Source: Bifidobacterium thermophilum
GTDB taxonomy: Bacteria; Actinomycetota; Actinomycetes; Actinomycetales; Bifidobacteriaceae
NCBI GenBank assembly: GCA_000741495.1
Contig: JGZV01000003.1
Coordinates: 1 to 64,000, forward strand
Length of the DNA stretch: 64,000 nucleotides
Reading direction: 5' to 3'
Position numbers and translations under genes: made by a program. The notes beneath the pieces were generated by a model, which did not search any database, had not been told where the DNA came from, and saw nothing but the letters and a program-made list of their open reading frames with translations. Every line of letters starts with the position of its first letter. The stretch's first letter is position 1. Of the stretch, positions 18,016-26,602 are shown piece by piece.

Positions 18016-18182
18016 ACAACCTCCTGATTCACTCGTGTGATTCGTGTGCGAGGCAACGTCGTTGCCGCCGGTTGCTTTCATATTGTATCGGTGTTTTCGT
18101 GGATGTTGCGGAGGTTGAAGCTAGACATGTTGCTTGAAAATGCTGGGATTCCGCCCTCGTCGAGCGTATCCGGCACGCAGGT

Positions 18183-18211
18183 TTGCGCTTGGTACGGTTT
18201 AGTTGTATCCT
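18183..18211 (+). promoter_or_regulatory. Candidate rpmB promoter
   Basis: TTGCGC (18183-18188) and TATCCT (18206-18211) with a 17-base spacer lie about 85 bases before the rpmB start. Confidence 0.45.
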
Positions 18212-18295
18212 AGTGTAGTTGTGTGTTCGGCGGACGCATATGCGGCGGTCGGGCAGACACGACTTGCAAGTCAAAGAATGTATAGGGAGTCCATC

Positions 18296-18490
18296 ATGGC
18301 AGCTCGTTGCGCAGTGTGCGGCAAGGGACCGCAAACCGGTTTCACCGTGTCGCATTCGCATATCCGCAATAAGCGCACCTTCCGCCCGAACCTGCAGCCG
18401 GTCCGCACTACGATTGACGGTCAGAATGTCCGTCTGCGCGTGTGCGTGAAATGCCTTAAGGCTGGCAAGGTTCAGCGTGTGGCCGCGTGA
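18296..18490 (+). CDS. rpmB: 50S ribosomal protein L28
   Basis: 64 residues starting [15 protein letters not shown]. It is the zinc-ribbon (C+) form, with CAVC near the start and CVKC near the end. ATG 18296 follows an AGGGAG ribosome site; the longer upstream frame is not part of the protein. It forms part of the large subunit. A strong terminator follows at once, so it is a single-gene unit, then an array of 72-bp repeats. Confidence 0.97.
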   Translation: MAARCAVCGKGPQTGFTVSHSHIRNKRTFRPNLQPVRTTIDGQNVRLRVCVKCLKAGKVQRVAA

Positions 18491-18508
18491 ATCGCGAATG
18501 AAGAAACA

Positions 18509-18542
18509 AGACCCCGGAGCTTCAAGCTTCCGGGGTCTTTGC
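18509..18542 (+). terminator. rpmB terminator
   Basis: AGACCCCGG plus AGCTT pairs with AAGCTTCCGGGGTCT with one bulged base, followed by TTTGCTTTT. It is a textbook rho-independent terminator 18 bases after the stop. Confidence 0.9.
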
Positions 18543-18591
18543 TTTTGCCGCCGGAGTGGAGAAGGCGGGCAGGGTGCGTGCTGCCAGCGGT

Positions 18592-18951
18592 ATCAGCCTG
18601 CGGTGTGACTGGATGGTCGCACAGCGGCGGGATTGTGTGGGATTCGGCTGGTGGGCTGGAGGTATCTGCCTTTTGTGCGACTAGTGGATGACATGGCGGC
18701 GGGGTGACAGCGGTATTGTCTTGGATTCCGGTGGTATCTGCCCGCTGTGTGATTGGGTTGTCGCACGGCGGTGAGATATCGACGGTTTCCGATAGTTGGT
18801 GGGGGCTATCTGCCTGCTATGCGACTGGGGTGTTGCACAGCGCCGGGATTGCCGCTGGCTACCCTGAGAAGTCGGGACTATCTGCCCGCTGTGCGACCCC
18901 GTCGTCGCACGACAGGCGGGATTCATCGCTCTCCCCACCGCACAGAACCGG
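18592..18951 (+). repeat. Five palindromic repeats at exactly 72-bp spacing
   Basis: The anchor ATCTGCC (first copy ATCAGCC) starts at 18592, 18664, 18736, 18808 and 18880, exactly 72 bp apart. Each unit has a ~41-bp core whose consensus forms a perfect 12-bp stem (CCGCTGTGCGAC, 6-base loop, GTCGCACAGCGG), then ~31 bp that differ from unit to unit. Units have diverged by many substitutions, yet no insertion or deletion has changed the spacing. It fills the gap between rpmB and recG. The same family recurs at 53762. Confidence 0.9.
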
Positions 18952-18970
18952 ATGTGGGACAATAAGAGGT

Positions 18971-21388
18971 ATGACCGTTTCACTGACCACCCCGCTTGCC
19001 AAGCTGCTGACCAACCGTCGACGGGTCAGCGCGCTGAAAGGCCTCGGCGTGGTCACGTGTGCCGACGCTCTCACGTATTACCCGTTCCGGGTTACCGATC
19101 CCGTGCCCCTGCGGGCGGTGCGGGAAGGCCGGATTGGCGAGCCGATGGCTTTCGCCGGTGTCGTGCGCGATGTGCGCGTGATGCCGATGAACGCCCGTCG
19201 CGGCTACCGGTTGCAAGCCATGGTCGATGATTCCGTGTTCGCCGCCGAACGCCGCGTGGCCGGCACTGTCACCGCGCTTGTGTTTTTCTCCTACAAACAG
19301 CAGTATGTCAATTGGCTGAGTGCCCGTCTGCACACCGGTGCCACGGTTGTGGTGTGCGGAACCCCTAGTGAATACGACGGCATGCCGCAGTTCACTCACC
19401 CAGAAGTGCTCACCGTTCCGCCCACCTCAACCGCATCGCAGGAATCCGCCCGCGGCCTGCGTTTCGACGCTGACAGCATCGATGACGCATTGCGGCGCGT
19501 GTGCCGTCCGCGCCCGGTCTATCACGCCAACTCCCGTATTTCCAGCGAGCATATCCATGATTCCATCGTGACCGTGCTGCGAGCGCTCGCGGCCGAGGAT
19601 GGTTATGACGCCGATGATACGGCCGAGCCACCCGACGGTACGTCCCAGTCCACGTCTTCGCTTTCTCCTGCAGTCGCCGACGATGCCGTATCAACACCCC
19701 AAACTCCCGCTGCCGCCCTGCGTCAGGCGATTCCTGATATATTGCCGGAGCGTGTGCGCGAAGCGTGCGGGCTGATGCATCGCGCCGAGGCCTTTCTCGC
19801 CATCCACGAGCCCGATTCGGTGGACGGGTTCCGCAACGCCCTCCACACCCTGCGCTACGAGGAAGCATTCATCTCGCAGACCGCCGTCCTGCAGGAACGC
19901 GAGCAGGCGCGCAAAGCCGAGACTTTCCCCTGCACTGACGGCGGTATGCGCGAGACTTTCATCGGTTCGCTCCCGTTCACCCTGACCGGCGGGCAGGCCA
20001 GCGTCATTGACGATATCGTCCAGGATATGGGTCGCGACTACCCGATGCAGCGCCTGCTGCAAGGCGAAGTCGGTTCCGGAAAGACCGTGGTCGCGCTCGC
20101 CGCGATGCTGCAAGCCGTCGGGTCGGGCTATCAGGCGGTGCTTGTGGCGCCTACGCAGGTGCTTGCCGAGCAGCATGCTGAAACCATCGGTGGTATGGTC
20201 TCCAAGGCCGGTCTTGGTATTCCGGTCACATTGGTCACCGGCGGCATGAAACTTGCGGCACGTCGCAAGGCGCTTGCGGTGGCGGCGAGCGGCGAGCCTG
20301 GCATCATCATCGCCACGCATGCCGCGTTTTCGCGGACCTTCCAAGCGCCGAACCTTGCCCTTGCGGTTATCGACGAGCAGCACCGCTTCGGCGTCGAACA
20401 GCGCGAGACCCTGCTGCAACGCGGTGAGAAGATCCCGCATCTGCTGGTCATGACGGCAACGCCGATTCCGCGTACAGCCGCGATGACATGGTTCGGCAGC
20501 CTTGATCTGTCGTGGCTGACGGAGCTGCCGGGCGGGCGCAAACCGATCCGCACTTTCGTGATTCCCGAGGCCGATGGTCCGACCATGGCGAATATGTTCT
20601 GGCATATTCGCCATCGGATTGACGCGGGGGAGCGAGCGTATATCGTTTGCGCCCGCATTGACGAGGATGAAAGCGCCGACCAGGCCGGGCAGGATGTCGA
20701 ACTGTTCGAGGAACCGGATGACGCCTCCGCAGCAGGGGACGCGCCCGGCGGGTCGGCAGCAGTCCAGCCGAAACCGCCGCTGCATGCGGTCAGTGAGATT
20801 GCCGCGAGGCTTGAGGCGCTCCCGCAATTCCAGGGCGTGCGGTTCGCCACGCTGACTGGCCGCGACGATGATGCGACCAAACAGCAGGTGATGGCTGATT
20901 TCGCGGCCGGCATCACGCCGATTCTTGTGGCGACCACGGTGATCGAGGTGGGCGTGGATGTGCCGCAGGCCAGTTGCATCGTGATGTTCGATGCGGACCG
21001 GTTCGGCTTGTCGCAGCTGCATCAGCTGCGTGGCCGTGTCGGCCGTGGCGGCACGGATTCGTGGGCGTTCCTCGTGTCCCGTGCCGAGCCGGGCAGTATC
21101 GCCGAACAGCGGCTGGCCGTAATACAAGGGTCGCTTGACGGTGCGGAAATCGCGCAGGCGGATCTGGAGCTGCGCGGGGCCGGCGATGTGCTGGGCGACG
21201 CACAATCCGGCGGAAAATCAGGGCTCAAGCTGCTTCGTGTGGTCAAGGACGCGAAGATGATCGCGGACGCCCGGGCCCGAGCAGAACAGGTGCTTGCAGC
21301 TGATCCGGGTTTGGAGCATGAGGTCCAGCTCGCCGGAGCGGTCCTCGATTTCACCCGAGGCAACGAATCCCACCTCATCAGCAGCTGA
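18971..21388 (+). CDS. recG: ATP-dependent DNA helicase RecG
   Basis: 805 residues. RecG remodels stalled replication forks and Holliday junctions. An N-terminal wedge/OB region is followed by the helicase core: Walker A LLQGEVGSGKTVVALAAM, the DEQHRFGVEQR box, TATPIPR, and VIEVGVDVPQASCIVMFDA with QLHQLRGRVGRG. It is about 110 residues longer than the E. coli protein because of Ser/Pro/Asp-rich insertions near residues 215-245 and 575-605. ATG 18971 follows AAGAGG; the longer frame from 18704 runs through the repeat array and is not credible. Confidence 0.95.
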   Translation: MTVSLTTPLAKLLTNRRRVSALKGLGVVTCADALTYYPFRVTDPVPLRAVREGRIGEPMAFAGVVRDVRVMPMNARRGYRLQAMVDDSVFAAERRVAGTVTALVFFSYKQQYVNWLSARLHTGATVVVCGTPSEYDGMPQFTHPEVLTVPPTSTASQESARGLRFDADSIDDALRRVCRPRPVYHANSRISSEHIHDSIVTVLRALAAEDGYDADDTAEPPDGTSQSTSSLSPAVADDAVSTPQTPAAALRQAIPDILPERVREACGLMHRAEAFLAIHEPDSVDGFRNALHTLRYEEAFISQTAVLQEREQARKAETFPCTDGGMRETFIGSLPFTLTGGQASVIDDIVQDMGRDYPMQRLLQGEVGSGKTVVALAAMLQAVGSGYQAVLVAPTQVLAEQHAETIGGMVSKAGLGIPVTLVTGGMKLAARRKALAVAASGEPGIIIATHAAFSRTFQAPNLALAVIDEQHRFGVEQRETLLQRGEKIPHLLVMTATPIPRTAAMTWFGSLDLSWLTELPGGRKPIRTFVIPEADGPTMANMFWHIRHRIDAGERAYIVCARIDEDESADQAGQDVELFEEPDDASAAGDAPGGSAAVQPKPPLHAVSEIAARLEALPQFQGVRFATLTGRDDDATKQQVMADFAAGITPILVATTVIEVGVDVPQASCIVMFDADRFGLSQLHQLRGRVGRGGTDSWAFLVSRAEPGSIAEQRLAVIQGSLDGAEIAQADLELRGAGDVLGDAQSGGKSGLKLLRVVKDAKMIADARARAEQVLAADPGLEHEVQLAGAVLDFTRGNESHLISS

Positions 21389-21395
21389 CGCTCCA

Positions 21396-21492
21396 GCTTC
21401 TGCCGACGCTGAGTGCCTTGTGAGTGTCAGTAGAGGGTGGTGGTTCTGCTTCCGCCGACGTTGAGGTGGGCGTGAGTGTCGGCAGAAGCAGA
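21396..21492. repeat. Hairpin repeat, two 52-bp copies
   Basis: GCTTCTGCCGACGCTGAG at 21396 and a variant at 21448, each followed by GTGAGTGTCRGYAGA, so that TCTGCCGAC pairs with the complementary end of the unit. It fills the gap between convergent recG and rsmD and may serve as a terminator. Related hairpins occur at 44997 and 49985. Confidence 0.75.
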
Positions 21493-21496
21493 GGCG

Positions 21497-22105
21497 TTAG
21501 CGTGGTGACGCGGCGTTGGTATCGGCGTCTTGGGCGTCGGGTTCGAGATAGATGACCGCGGTTTCGCCGTATTTGCGCGCATCCGCCTCGTGCCAACCTG
21601 CCGGCGGAGTGAGCGCATCCGATCGGGCGGAACGCTCGACAACAATCATGGTGTCCGGCCCGGTCGCCGCGCCTCGTGCGAGCGCTTCCAACAGCGCGTT
21701 GCACTCTTCGGTCGCATATGCGTACGGCGGGTCGATGAACACCAAGTCAAAAGACGCACCATGATACGAGTCAACGAACACTTCGGCACGCCGGCGCATC
21801 ACCCGCGCGGACAATTCCGGCCGCCACGCCTTGGAACGCTTGAGCTGGGTGAGCGTACCGTTGATGAGCGCCACGGCGGGGCCGGCGGACTCCACAGCCA
21901 CCAGCGATTGTGCCCCGCGAGACAACGCTTCGATGCCGAGCGCTCCCGTTCCTGCGAACAGGTCCAGCACATTGGCTCCACGAACCAGACCCCACGAGTC
22001 GAGATGAGAGAACACTGCCTCTTTAGTGCGGTCGGTGGTGGGCCGGGTCCCTAGTTTCGGCGTGGCCAACGCCATGCCCTTGAATCGTCCTGCAATCACG
22101 CGCAT
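21497..22105 (-). CDS. rsmD: 16S rRNA (guanine(966)-N(2))-methyltransferase
   Basis: 202 residues. RsmD methylates G966 of 16S rRNA in the small subunit. It starts MRVIAGRFKGM, has the SAM-binding LDLFAGTGALGIEALSRGA, and the catalytic VFIDPPYAY. ATG 22105 is taken as the start; an in-frame GTG three codons earlier adds only MVS. In many actinobacteria recG and rsmD are neighbours, usually with coaD next; here coaD lies 20 kb away and recG is convergent. Confidence 0.95.
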   Translation of the reverse strand: MRVIAGRFKGMALATPKLGTRPTTDRTKEAVFSHLDSWGLVRGANVLDLFAGTGALGIEALSRGAQSLVAVESAGPAVALINGTLTQLKRSKAWRPELSARVMRRRAEVFVDSYHGASFDLVFIDPPYAYATEECNALLEALARGAATGPDTMIVVERSARSDALTPPAGWHEADARKYGETAVIYLEPDAQDADTNAASPR

Positions 22106-22342
22106 ACTGACCACTCTACCCGCGTTCTGGTCGTGGGATTGCCTGTGACTTCACTCACAGTAATCCATCAGAGAACACCCGTGTGTCGCATCATCGTGCA
22201 TTGTAGCGTGAAACCAACGCTTGGATGGTTGAAGCTCGCCGTAGCGGTGGGTGCCGCCATCCCACGTCAACCGGCAACGCCACATGGTATTGTCGCAGAC
22301 CGCACCTGAATCGTTACCCGTTCACCGCCCTTGGGAGGCACC

Positions 22343-22945
22343 ATGTCCGCTTTTGTTTCCGCGATTTCCACCCGCCGCTCGCAGTATGCGCTGTCTGACG
22401 CTGCCGCGCTGGCCGATTCCCAGATTGTCGATCTCGTCCGCTCGGTCGCCGGCGAGGTTCCCAGCGCTTTCAACTCCCAGCCGCAGCGTGCTGTCGTACT
22501 GTTCGGCGAGGAGCACCACCGCCTGTGGATGATTGTGCATGATGCCCTGCGTGAGGTGGTCAAGGACGATACTGCGTTCGCCGCGACTGAGCAGAAGATC
22601 GCCGGCTTCGACGCTGCGCACGGCACGGTGCTGTATTTCGATGACACCACTGTCACCGCGAATCTGCAGGAACAGTTCCCTTCGTACGCGGCGAACTTCC
22701 CGGTGTGGGCGCAGCAGGCGAACGGCATGTTCCAGTTCGCCGTCTGGTCGGCGCTTGCCGAGGCGGGTATCGGCGCGAATCTGCAGCATTACAACCCGCT
22801 GATCGATGATGCGGTCCGCGAGGCTTTCGGTATTCCTGAGAACTGGAAGCTGATCGCGCAGATGCCGTTCGGTGAAGTCACCACGCCCGCCGGCCCGCGC
22901 GAGCATATGCCGCTGGATGAGCAGGTCCAGGTGCGCGGCCTGTGA
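22343..22945 (+). CDS. Nitroreductase family protein
   Basis: 200 residues of the FMN-dependent nitroreductase superfamily. The N-terminal SAISTRRSQYALSD matches the family's Arg-rich FMN phosphate contact, and AFNSQPQRAVVL and FPVWAQQANGMFQFAVW fit the subgroup related to YhbI/HopD-type oxidoreductases. The protein reduces an unknown substrate with NAD(P)H. GGGAGG precedes ATG 22343. It is monocistronic and followed by a long intergenic repeat array. Confidence 0.88.
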   Translation: MSAFVSAISTRRSQYALSDAAALADSQIVDLVRSVAGEVPSAFNSQPQRAVVLFGEEHHRLWMIVHDALREVVKDDTAFAATEQKIAGFDAAHGTVLYFDDTTVTANLQEQFPSYAANFPVWAQQANGMFQFAVWSALAEAGIGANLQHYNPLIDDAVREAFGIPENWKLIAQMPFGEVTTPAGPREHMPLDEQVQVRGL

Positions 22946-22994
22946 CGCGCGTACGCGATTGACCCTTGCAGTCTGGAGCCTGTCGGGAGCGATT

Positions 22995-23790
22995 CCGGCA
23001 GGCTCTTGCTGTTGCGGTGATAATTTGGGGTTCCTGTGATAGCGCGCCCGCAGGAAGTGTGGATCGTAGCGGTATTTTGCGCAGGTTGTGCGATATAGGG
23101 TGCAGATGTGGGTACGCTGTGGGGCTGGTGTTCCGGGGATTCGCAGATGTGCAGCGATCTGGAGGTTGCTGTTCTGCGACGTCCCCAGGGCGGTGGAGTT
23201 GCCCTGGTATCTGCGTCAAGTTGTACGATATGGTGTTCTAGCGCCGGTTTGCTGTTGGGTTGGTGTTCCGGCGATTGGCCGATAAGCGGCTATCCGCCTG
23301 TTGCTGTTGGGTGGTGCCCGCAGGATGTCCGATATATCGTGGCTCCTGGGTCATGTTGTGCGATGTGGTGTTCCGGCTGCGTTTGCTGTCGGGGCGATGT
23401 TTCGGGGATTCGCTGATGGATGGATATCCGCCAGTTGCTGTTCGGCAGCGGTCGCAGGGAGTGCGGATTGTAATGGTATATCGCAGGGGTTGTGTGATAT
23501 GGTGCGCGGTTGCGGGTACGTTGTGGGGCCGGTGTTCCGGTGATTTGCAGATGTGCAGCGATCTGGCGATTGCTGTTGGGTGGTGTCTGCAGGGTGACGG
23601 ATTTGCCTTGGTATCTGCGCAATCCTTGGTATCTGCGCAATGTTGTGTGGAATGATGTTGTAATCCCGGTTTGCTGTTGGACTGGTGTTCCGGGTACCCG
23701 CTGATGCGCGGCTATCTTGCGGTTGCTGTTCTGCGGCGTTCGCAGGGTGGCCGGAATGCCTCGGTATCTGCGCAATGTTGCCCAAGAAGG
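22995..23790. repeat. Tandem array of about five diverged 135-bp units
   Basis: The anchor TTCCGGnGAT occurs at 23131, 23266, 23400, 23535 and 23688. Spacings are 135, 134, 135 and 153; the last contains an exact 18-bp tandem duplication (about 23604-23640), and without it the spacing is 135. Units share blocks such as GGTTTGCTGTTGGG, GCTATCCGCC, GTTGCTGTT, and GTATCTGCGCAATGTTG. It occupies almost the whole 990-base gap between the nitroreductase and trmD; no credible gene is present. The same unit and period recur at 47411. Confidence 0.85.
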
Positions 23791-23936
23791 CGGTGCATAT
23801 CGCGGTGACTGTACGGTGAGTGGCCCGGCATGTCATAAATACCGGATTGTCCGCCAGTTTCTGCGCGCGGAATCCCGAAAACGCAAATACAGAAAATGCT
23901 CAGACGATATGTTCAGCCGCCTAGCCGCTCAGTCGT

Positions 23937-24869
23937 CTACTCCCGATTCAGCCGTCGCGGATGCTCGGTGGACACCTCCCAGCCGAGCGCCATCAGCGTC
24001 TTGCGGTCGGCCTTGCTCAGCTGCGCGCAATCCAACTGTTCGATGAGATCAGGCCGAATCGCATCAGTCCGGGCGAGCGCCTCATCGCGGCGGAAGCGGT
24101 CGACTTTCCCGTGGTCACCCGAAAGCAGCACGTCGGGCACACCCATGCCGCGCCATACGGCCGGCCGTGTGTACTGCCGATGTTCGAGCAGCGCTTCGGA
24201 GCCGGTATACGATTCCTCCACGATGGATTCCGGATTGCCCATGAATCCGGGCAGCAGGCGCGTAATCGCCTCCAGCATCACCGATACTGCGACTTCGCCG
24301 CCGTTGAGCACATAATCGCCGATCGAATATTCGCGCACGTCCACGCCTTGTGCCCGATAGTATGCCGGAATACGCGCGTCGTAGCCTTCATAGCGCCCAC
24401 AGCCAAACACCAGTCGCTTGGCATGGCTCAATTCGGTCGCATCACGTTGGGTGAACAGGGGAGCGGAGGGATTGGGGAAGATGAGCACGGTATCGGGGGT
24501 GTGGATGGGAGTTCGCAAATCATTACCGGATTGTGCATCCTGCAAAGCATCACTGGCGGCGGTCTCCTGTGCCGCTCCATCGGTTTCGGCGGGCGCGGCG
24601 GTACTGTCGGCGTCATCGTTCGCGTTCATATCCTGCGGCTCCAGGCCGAGCAGATCGTCAAGGCACTGCGCCCAGACCTCCGGTTTCATGACCATGCCGG
24701 CGCCACCGCCGACCGGGGTATCGTCCACCGAATGGTGCACGTCATGCGTCCAGTCACGCAGATTATGGGCGTGGACGCTGACGAGCCCCTTGCTTTGCGC
24801 TTTGCCGAACAGGCTCAGGTTCAGCACGTCGAAGTATTCGGGGAACACGGAAACGATATCGATCTGCAT
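23937..24869 (-). CDS. trmD: tRNA (guanine(37)-N(1))-methyltransferase
   Basis: 310 residues. TrmD makes m1G37 in tRNAs reading CNN/GNN codons and prevents frameshifting. It starts MQIDIVSVFPEYFDVL, contains DDTPVGGGAGMVMKPE, the knot sequence SIGDYVLNGGEVA, and GVPDVLLSGDHGKV. Between the VGGGAGM half and the VLIFPNPSAP strand lies an acidic, Ala-rich insertion of roughly 45-50 residues. ATG 24869 is the family start; the longer frame is noise. It is separated from rimM by a DUF4190 gene on the other strand. Confidence 0.96.
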   Translation of the reverse strand: MQIDIVSVFPEYFDVLNLSLFGKAQSKGLVSVHAHNLRDWTHDVHHSVDDTPVGGGAGMVMKPEVWAQCLDDLLGLEPQDMNANDDADSTAAPAETDGAAQETAASDALQDAQSGNDLRTPIHTPDTVLIFPNPSAPLFTQRDATELSHAKRLVFGCGRYEGYDARIPAYYRAQGVDVREYSIGDYVLNGGEVAVSVMLEAITRLLPGFMGNPESIVEESYTGSEALLEHRQYTRPAVWRGMGVPDVLLSGDHGKVDRFRRDEALARTDAIRPDLIEQLDCAQLSKADRKTLMALGWEVSTEHPRRLNRE

Positions 24870-25107
24870 GCCCACCACTGTACCGGCCCGCCGCCCCAAG
24901 GAACGAAAAGGCAAACGTTCTACCTGCCCAGAGTATGGCGACACCCGGCGATACCACGCTGGCCGCTGGTACAGTGAGAAATATGGCAATAGCCTGCACG
25001 AGCATATTTTGTGCATGGTGCCATCGATGTCTGCGCCTTGTGGCCATGCATCGATGCCGTGACGGCGATGCCGGAAAATCCCCAGTCCGCAAAGGAGCCT
25101 AATTACG

Positions 25108-25677
25108 ATGACCAACGGCCAGATCCCATGGGATGCATCAGGCGAAGGACAGCCCGCAGCGGCCCAGCCCCTGCCGAACCAGCCCCAGCCTGCGGCAGCC
25201 CAGCCGGTGCCGCCGCTGCCTACCCAGGCGGCACCGCAGCCTCAGCAGTCTTACCCCGCACAGCCGGTTCAGCAGCCGACCGCACAGCCGGCCTATCAGC
25301 CCGGCACCGAATACAATCAGCAGCCGTACTACGCCCAGCCCGGCCCCGCTGCCGCTACACCGAACTACGGCGCGCCGTACAACGCGGCTCCCGCCAATTA
25401 TGCGCCGTACCCGGTCAAACCGAAGATGAACACGATGGCTGTTGTCGGTTTCATCTTGTCGTTCCTGATCTCGATTGTCGGCCTGATCCTGTGCATTATC
25501 GCGAAGAACCAGATCAAGACCAGTGGAGAGCGCGGCGACGGTCTGGCGACCGCCGGCATCATCATCAGTGTTGTCAGCATGGTGCTTGCGGTGATTCTTC
25601 GCATGTCCATGGGCTCATCATCCGACACCTACAGTTCGACGGTGCTGCTGCCGATGCTGTTCGGCTTCCTCGGCTGA
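25108..25677 (+). CDS. DUF4190 membrane protein with Pro/Gln/Ala-rich N-terminus
   Basis: 189 residues. The first ~105 are a low-complexity Pro/Gln/Ala region. The rest is the DUF4190 pattern: two hydrophobic helices (AVVGFILSFLISIVGLILC and AGIIISVVSMVLAVIL) around a short loop with the typical AKNQIKTSGERGDGLA. These small membrane proteins have no known activity. GGAGCC precedes the ATG. It lies on the plus strand inside what is otherwise the rpsP-rimM-trmD block. A strong hairpin follows. Confidence 0.85.
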   Translation: MTNGQIPWDASGEGQPAAAQPLPNQPQPAAAQPVPPLPTQAAPQPQQSYPAQPVQQPTAQPAYQPGTEYNQQPYYAQPGPAAATPNYGAPYNAAPANYAPYPVKPKMNTMAVVGFILSFLISIVGLILCIIAKNQIKTSGERGDGLATAGIIISVVSMVLAVILRMSMGSSSDTYSSTVLLPMLFGFLG

Positions 25678-25706
25678 CATCCGGTCACCATACGCGCGGC
25701 AATCAG

Positions 25707-25749
25707 CGTGAGGGGTGTGCGTTCTGTTACGGAACACACACCCCTCACG
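25707..25749. terminator. Bidirectional terminator between DUF4190 gene and rimM
   Basis: CGTGAGGGGTGTG pairs with CACACCCCTCACG across a short loop, with T-rich sequence after it. It serves both converging genes. Confidence 0.85.
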
Positions 25750-25777
25750 TGTTTCCGCGCGGCAAATGCCGGGCGCG

Positions 25778-26371
25778 TCACCAGCCGGGAATCAATCCTC
25801 CAGGCGGGTCGAGCGTCAAATACCCGTCCTCAAGGTCGATATCCGGCACCAACTGGTCGACGAACGGCACCAGCGTACTGGTTTCACCGTCCACCGGCTT
25901 GGCGAGGCGGATTTTGAGCAGGTATTGGGCGCCTTCGATGACATCCACGACCTTGCCGACCGTCTGTCCGGCGGGCGCGCCGAGCGTGTTGCCGTCAGCG
26001 AACCGGGCTTCCAGCCCCAGCAGGTCTTTCGGATACCATGCGTCCTCTTCGAGCATGTCCTCCGGATCGTCGGCCTCGCCGTACAGGACGGTGCCGTTCA
26101 GCGCTTCGGCTGCGTCACGGTCGTCGACACCTTCGAAATGGATGATCCAACGGTTCTTGAAGGTCCGCGAGTGCGCGACCTCGAACTCCTGTTCGCCGTC
26201 GCGCGTGTACAGTACGGAACCCGGTTCGAACCGGTAGTCAGGCTCGTCGGTGAACACCTGTACGGTGACTTCGCCTTTGAGCCCTTGAGCGCGGCCGATA
26301 CGACAAACCCTCAGCAGTTCACGCTGCTGAGGGTCGTCGGAGTGTTGTTGACGCACCACGCTCTCGCTCAC
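25778..26371 (-). CDS. rimM: Ribosome maturation factor RimM
   Basis: 197 residues. RimM binds S19 and helps mature the 30S head. The N-terminal domain reads RVCRIGRAQGLKGEVTVQVF, the PRC-barrel part carries DAWYPKDLLGLEA and GKVVDVIEGAQYLL, and the end is VPFVDQLVPDID. Its start overlaps the khpA stop by four bases (ATGA), so the two are translationally coupled. Confidence 0.95.
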   Translation of the reverse strand: MSESVVRQQHSDDPQQRELLRVCRIGRAQGLKGEVTVQVFTDEPDYRFEPGSVLYTRDGEQEFEVAHSRTFKNRWIIHFEGVDDRDAAEALNGTVLYGEADDPEDMLEEDAWYPKDLLGLEARFADGNTLGAPAGQTVGKVVDVIEGAQYLLKIRLAKPVDGETSTLVPFVDQLVPDIDLEDGYLTLDPPGGLIPGW

Positions 26372-26601
26372 CTGCGTACGTCCATGATATCGACGCGCAC
26401 CTTATGGTCGGCGATAGCCTGCACAACCGTGCGAATCGCATTGGCTGTGCGGCCCTTGCGGCCGATGACGCGACCGATATCCTCAGGATTCACGCGCACG
26501 CGAAGCAGTTCGCCTCGCGCGTTCTCGTGGGATTTGACCGAAACGTCGTCCGGGAAATCCACGATGTTCTTGATGAGGTGTTCAACAGCTTGAGCGAGCA
26601 T
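26368..26601 (-). CDS. khpA: KH-domain RNA-binding protein
   Basis: 77 residues with one KH domain, including IGRVIGRKGRTANAIRTVV (GxxG loop GRKG). KhpA-type proteins bind RNA broadly and in other Gram-positive bacteria pair with KhpB. It lies between rpsP (one base away) and rimM (four-base overlap), the normal place for this gene. Confidence 0.95.
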   Translation of the reverse strand: MLAQAVEHLIKNIVDFPDDVSVKSHENARGELLRVRVNPEDIGRVIGRKGRTANAIRTVVQAIADHKVRVDIMDVRR

Positions 26602-26602
26602 G

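Noticed and set aside
18592..18951. CRISPR array
   Set aside because: Spacing is regular and the core is palindromic, but the repeats differ from each other at many positions, the step has a ~41-bp diverged core, and no cas genes are present in the window.
18704..18970. N-terminal extension of RecG through the repeat array
   Set aside because: The extra residues come from 72-bp repeats and have no family match; ATG 18971 has a ribosome site and the normal start.
23290..23775. Minus-strand gene of 161 codons over the 135-bp array
   Set aside because: Same reason: openness follows from a repeat period divisible by three, with no start signal.
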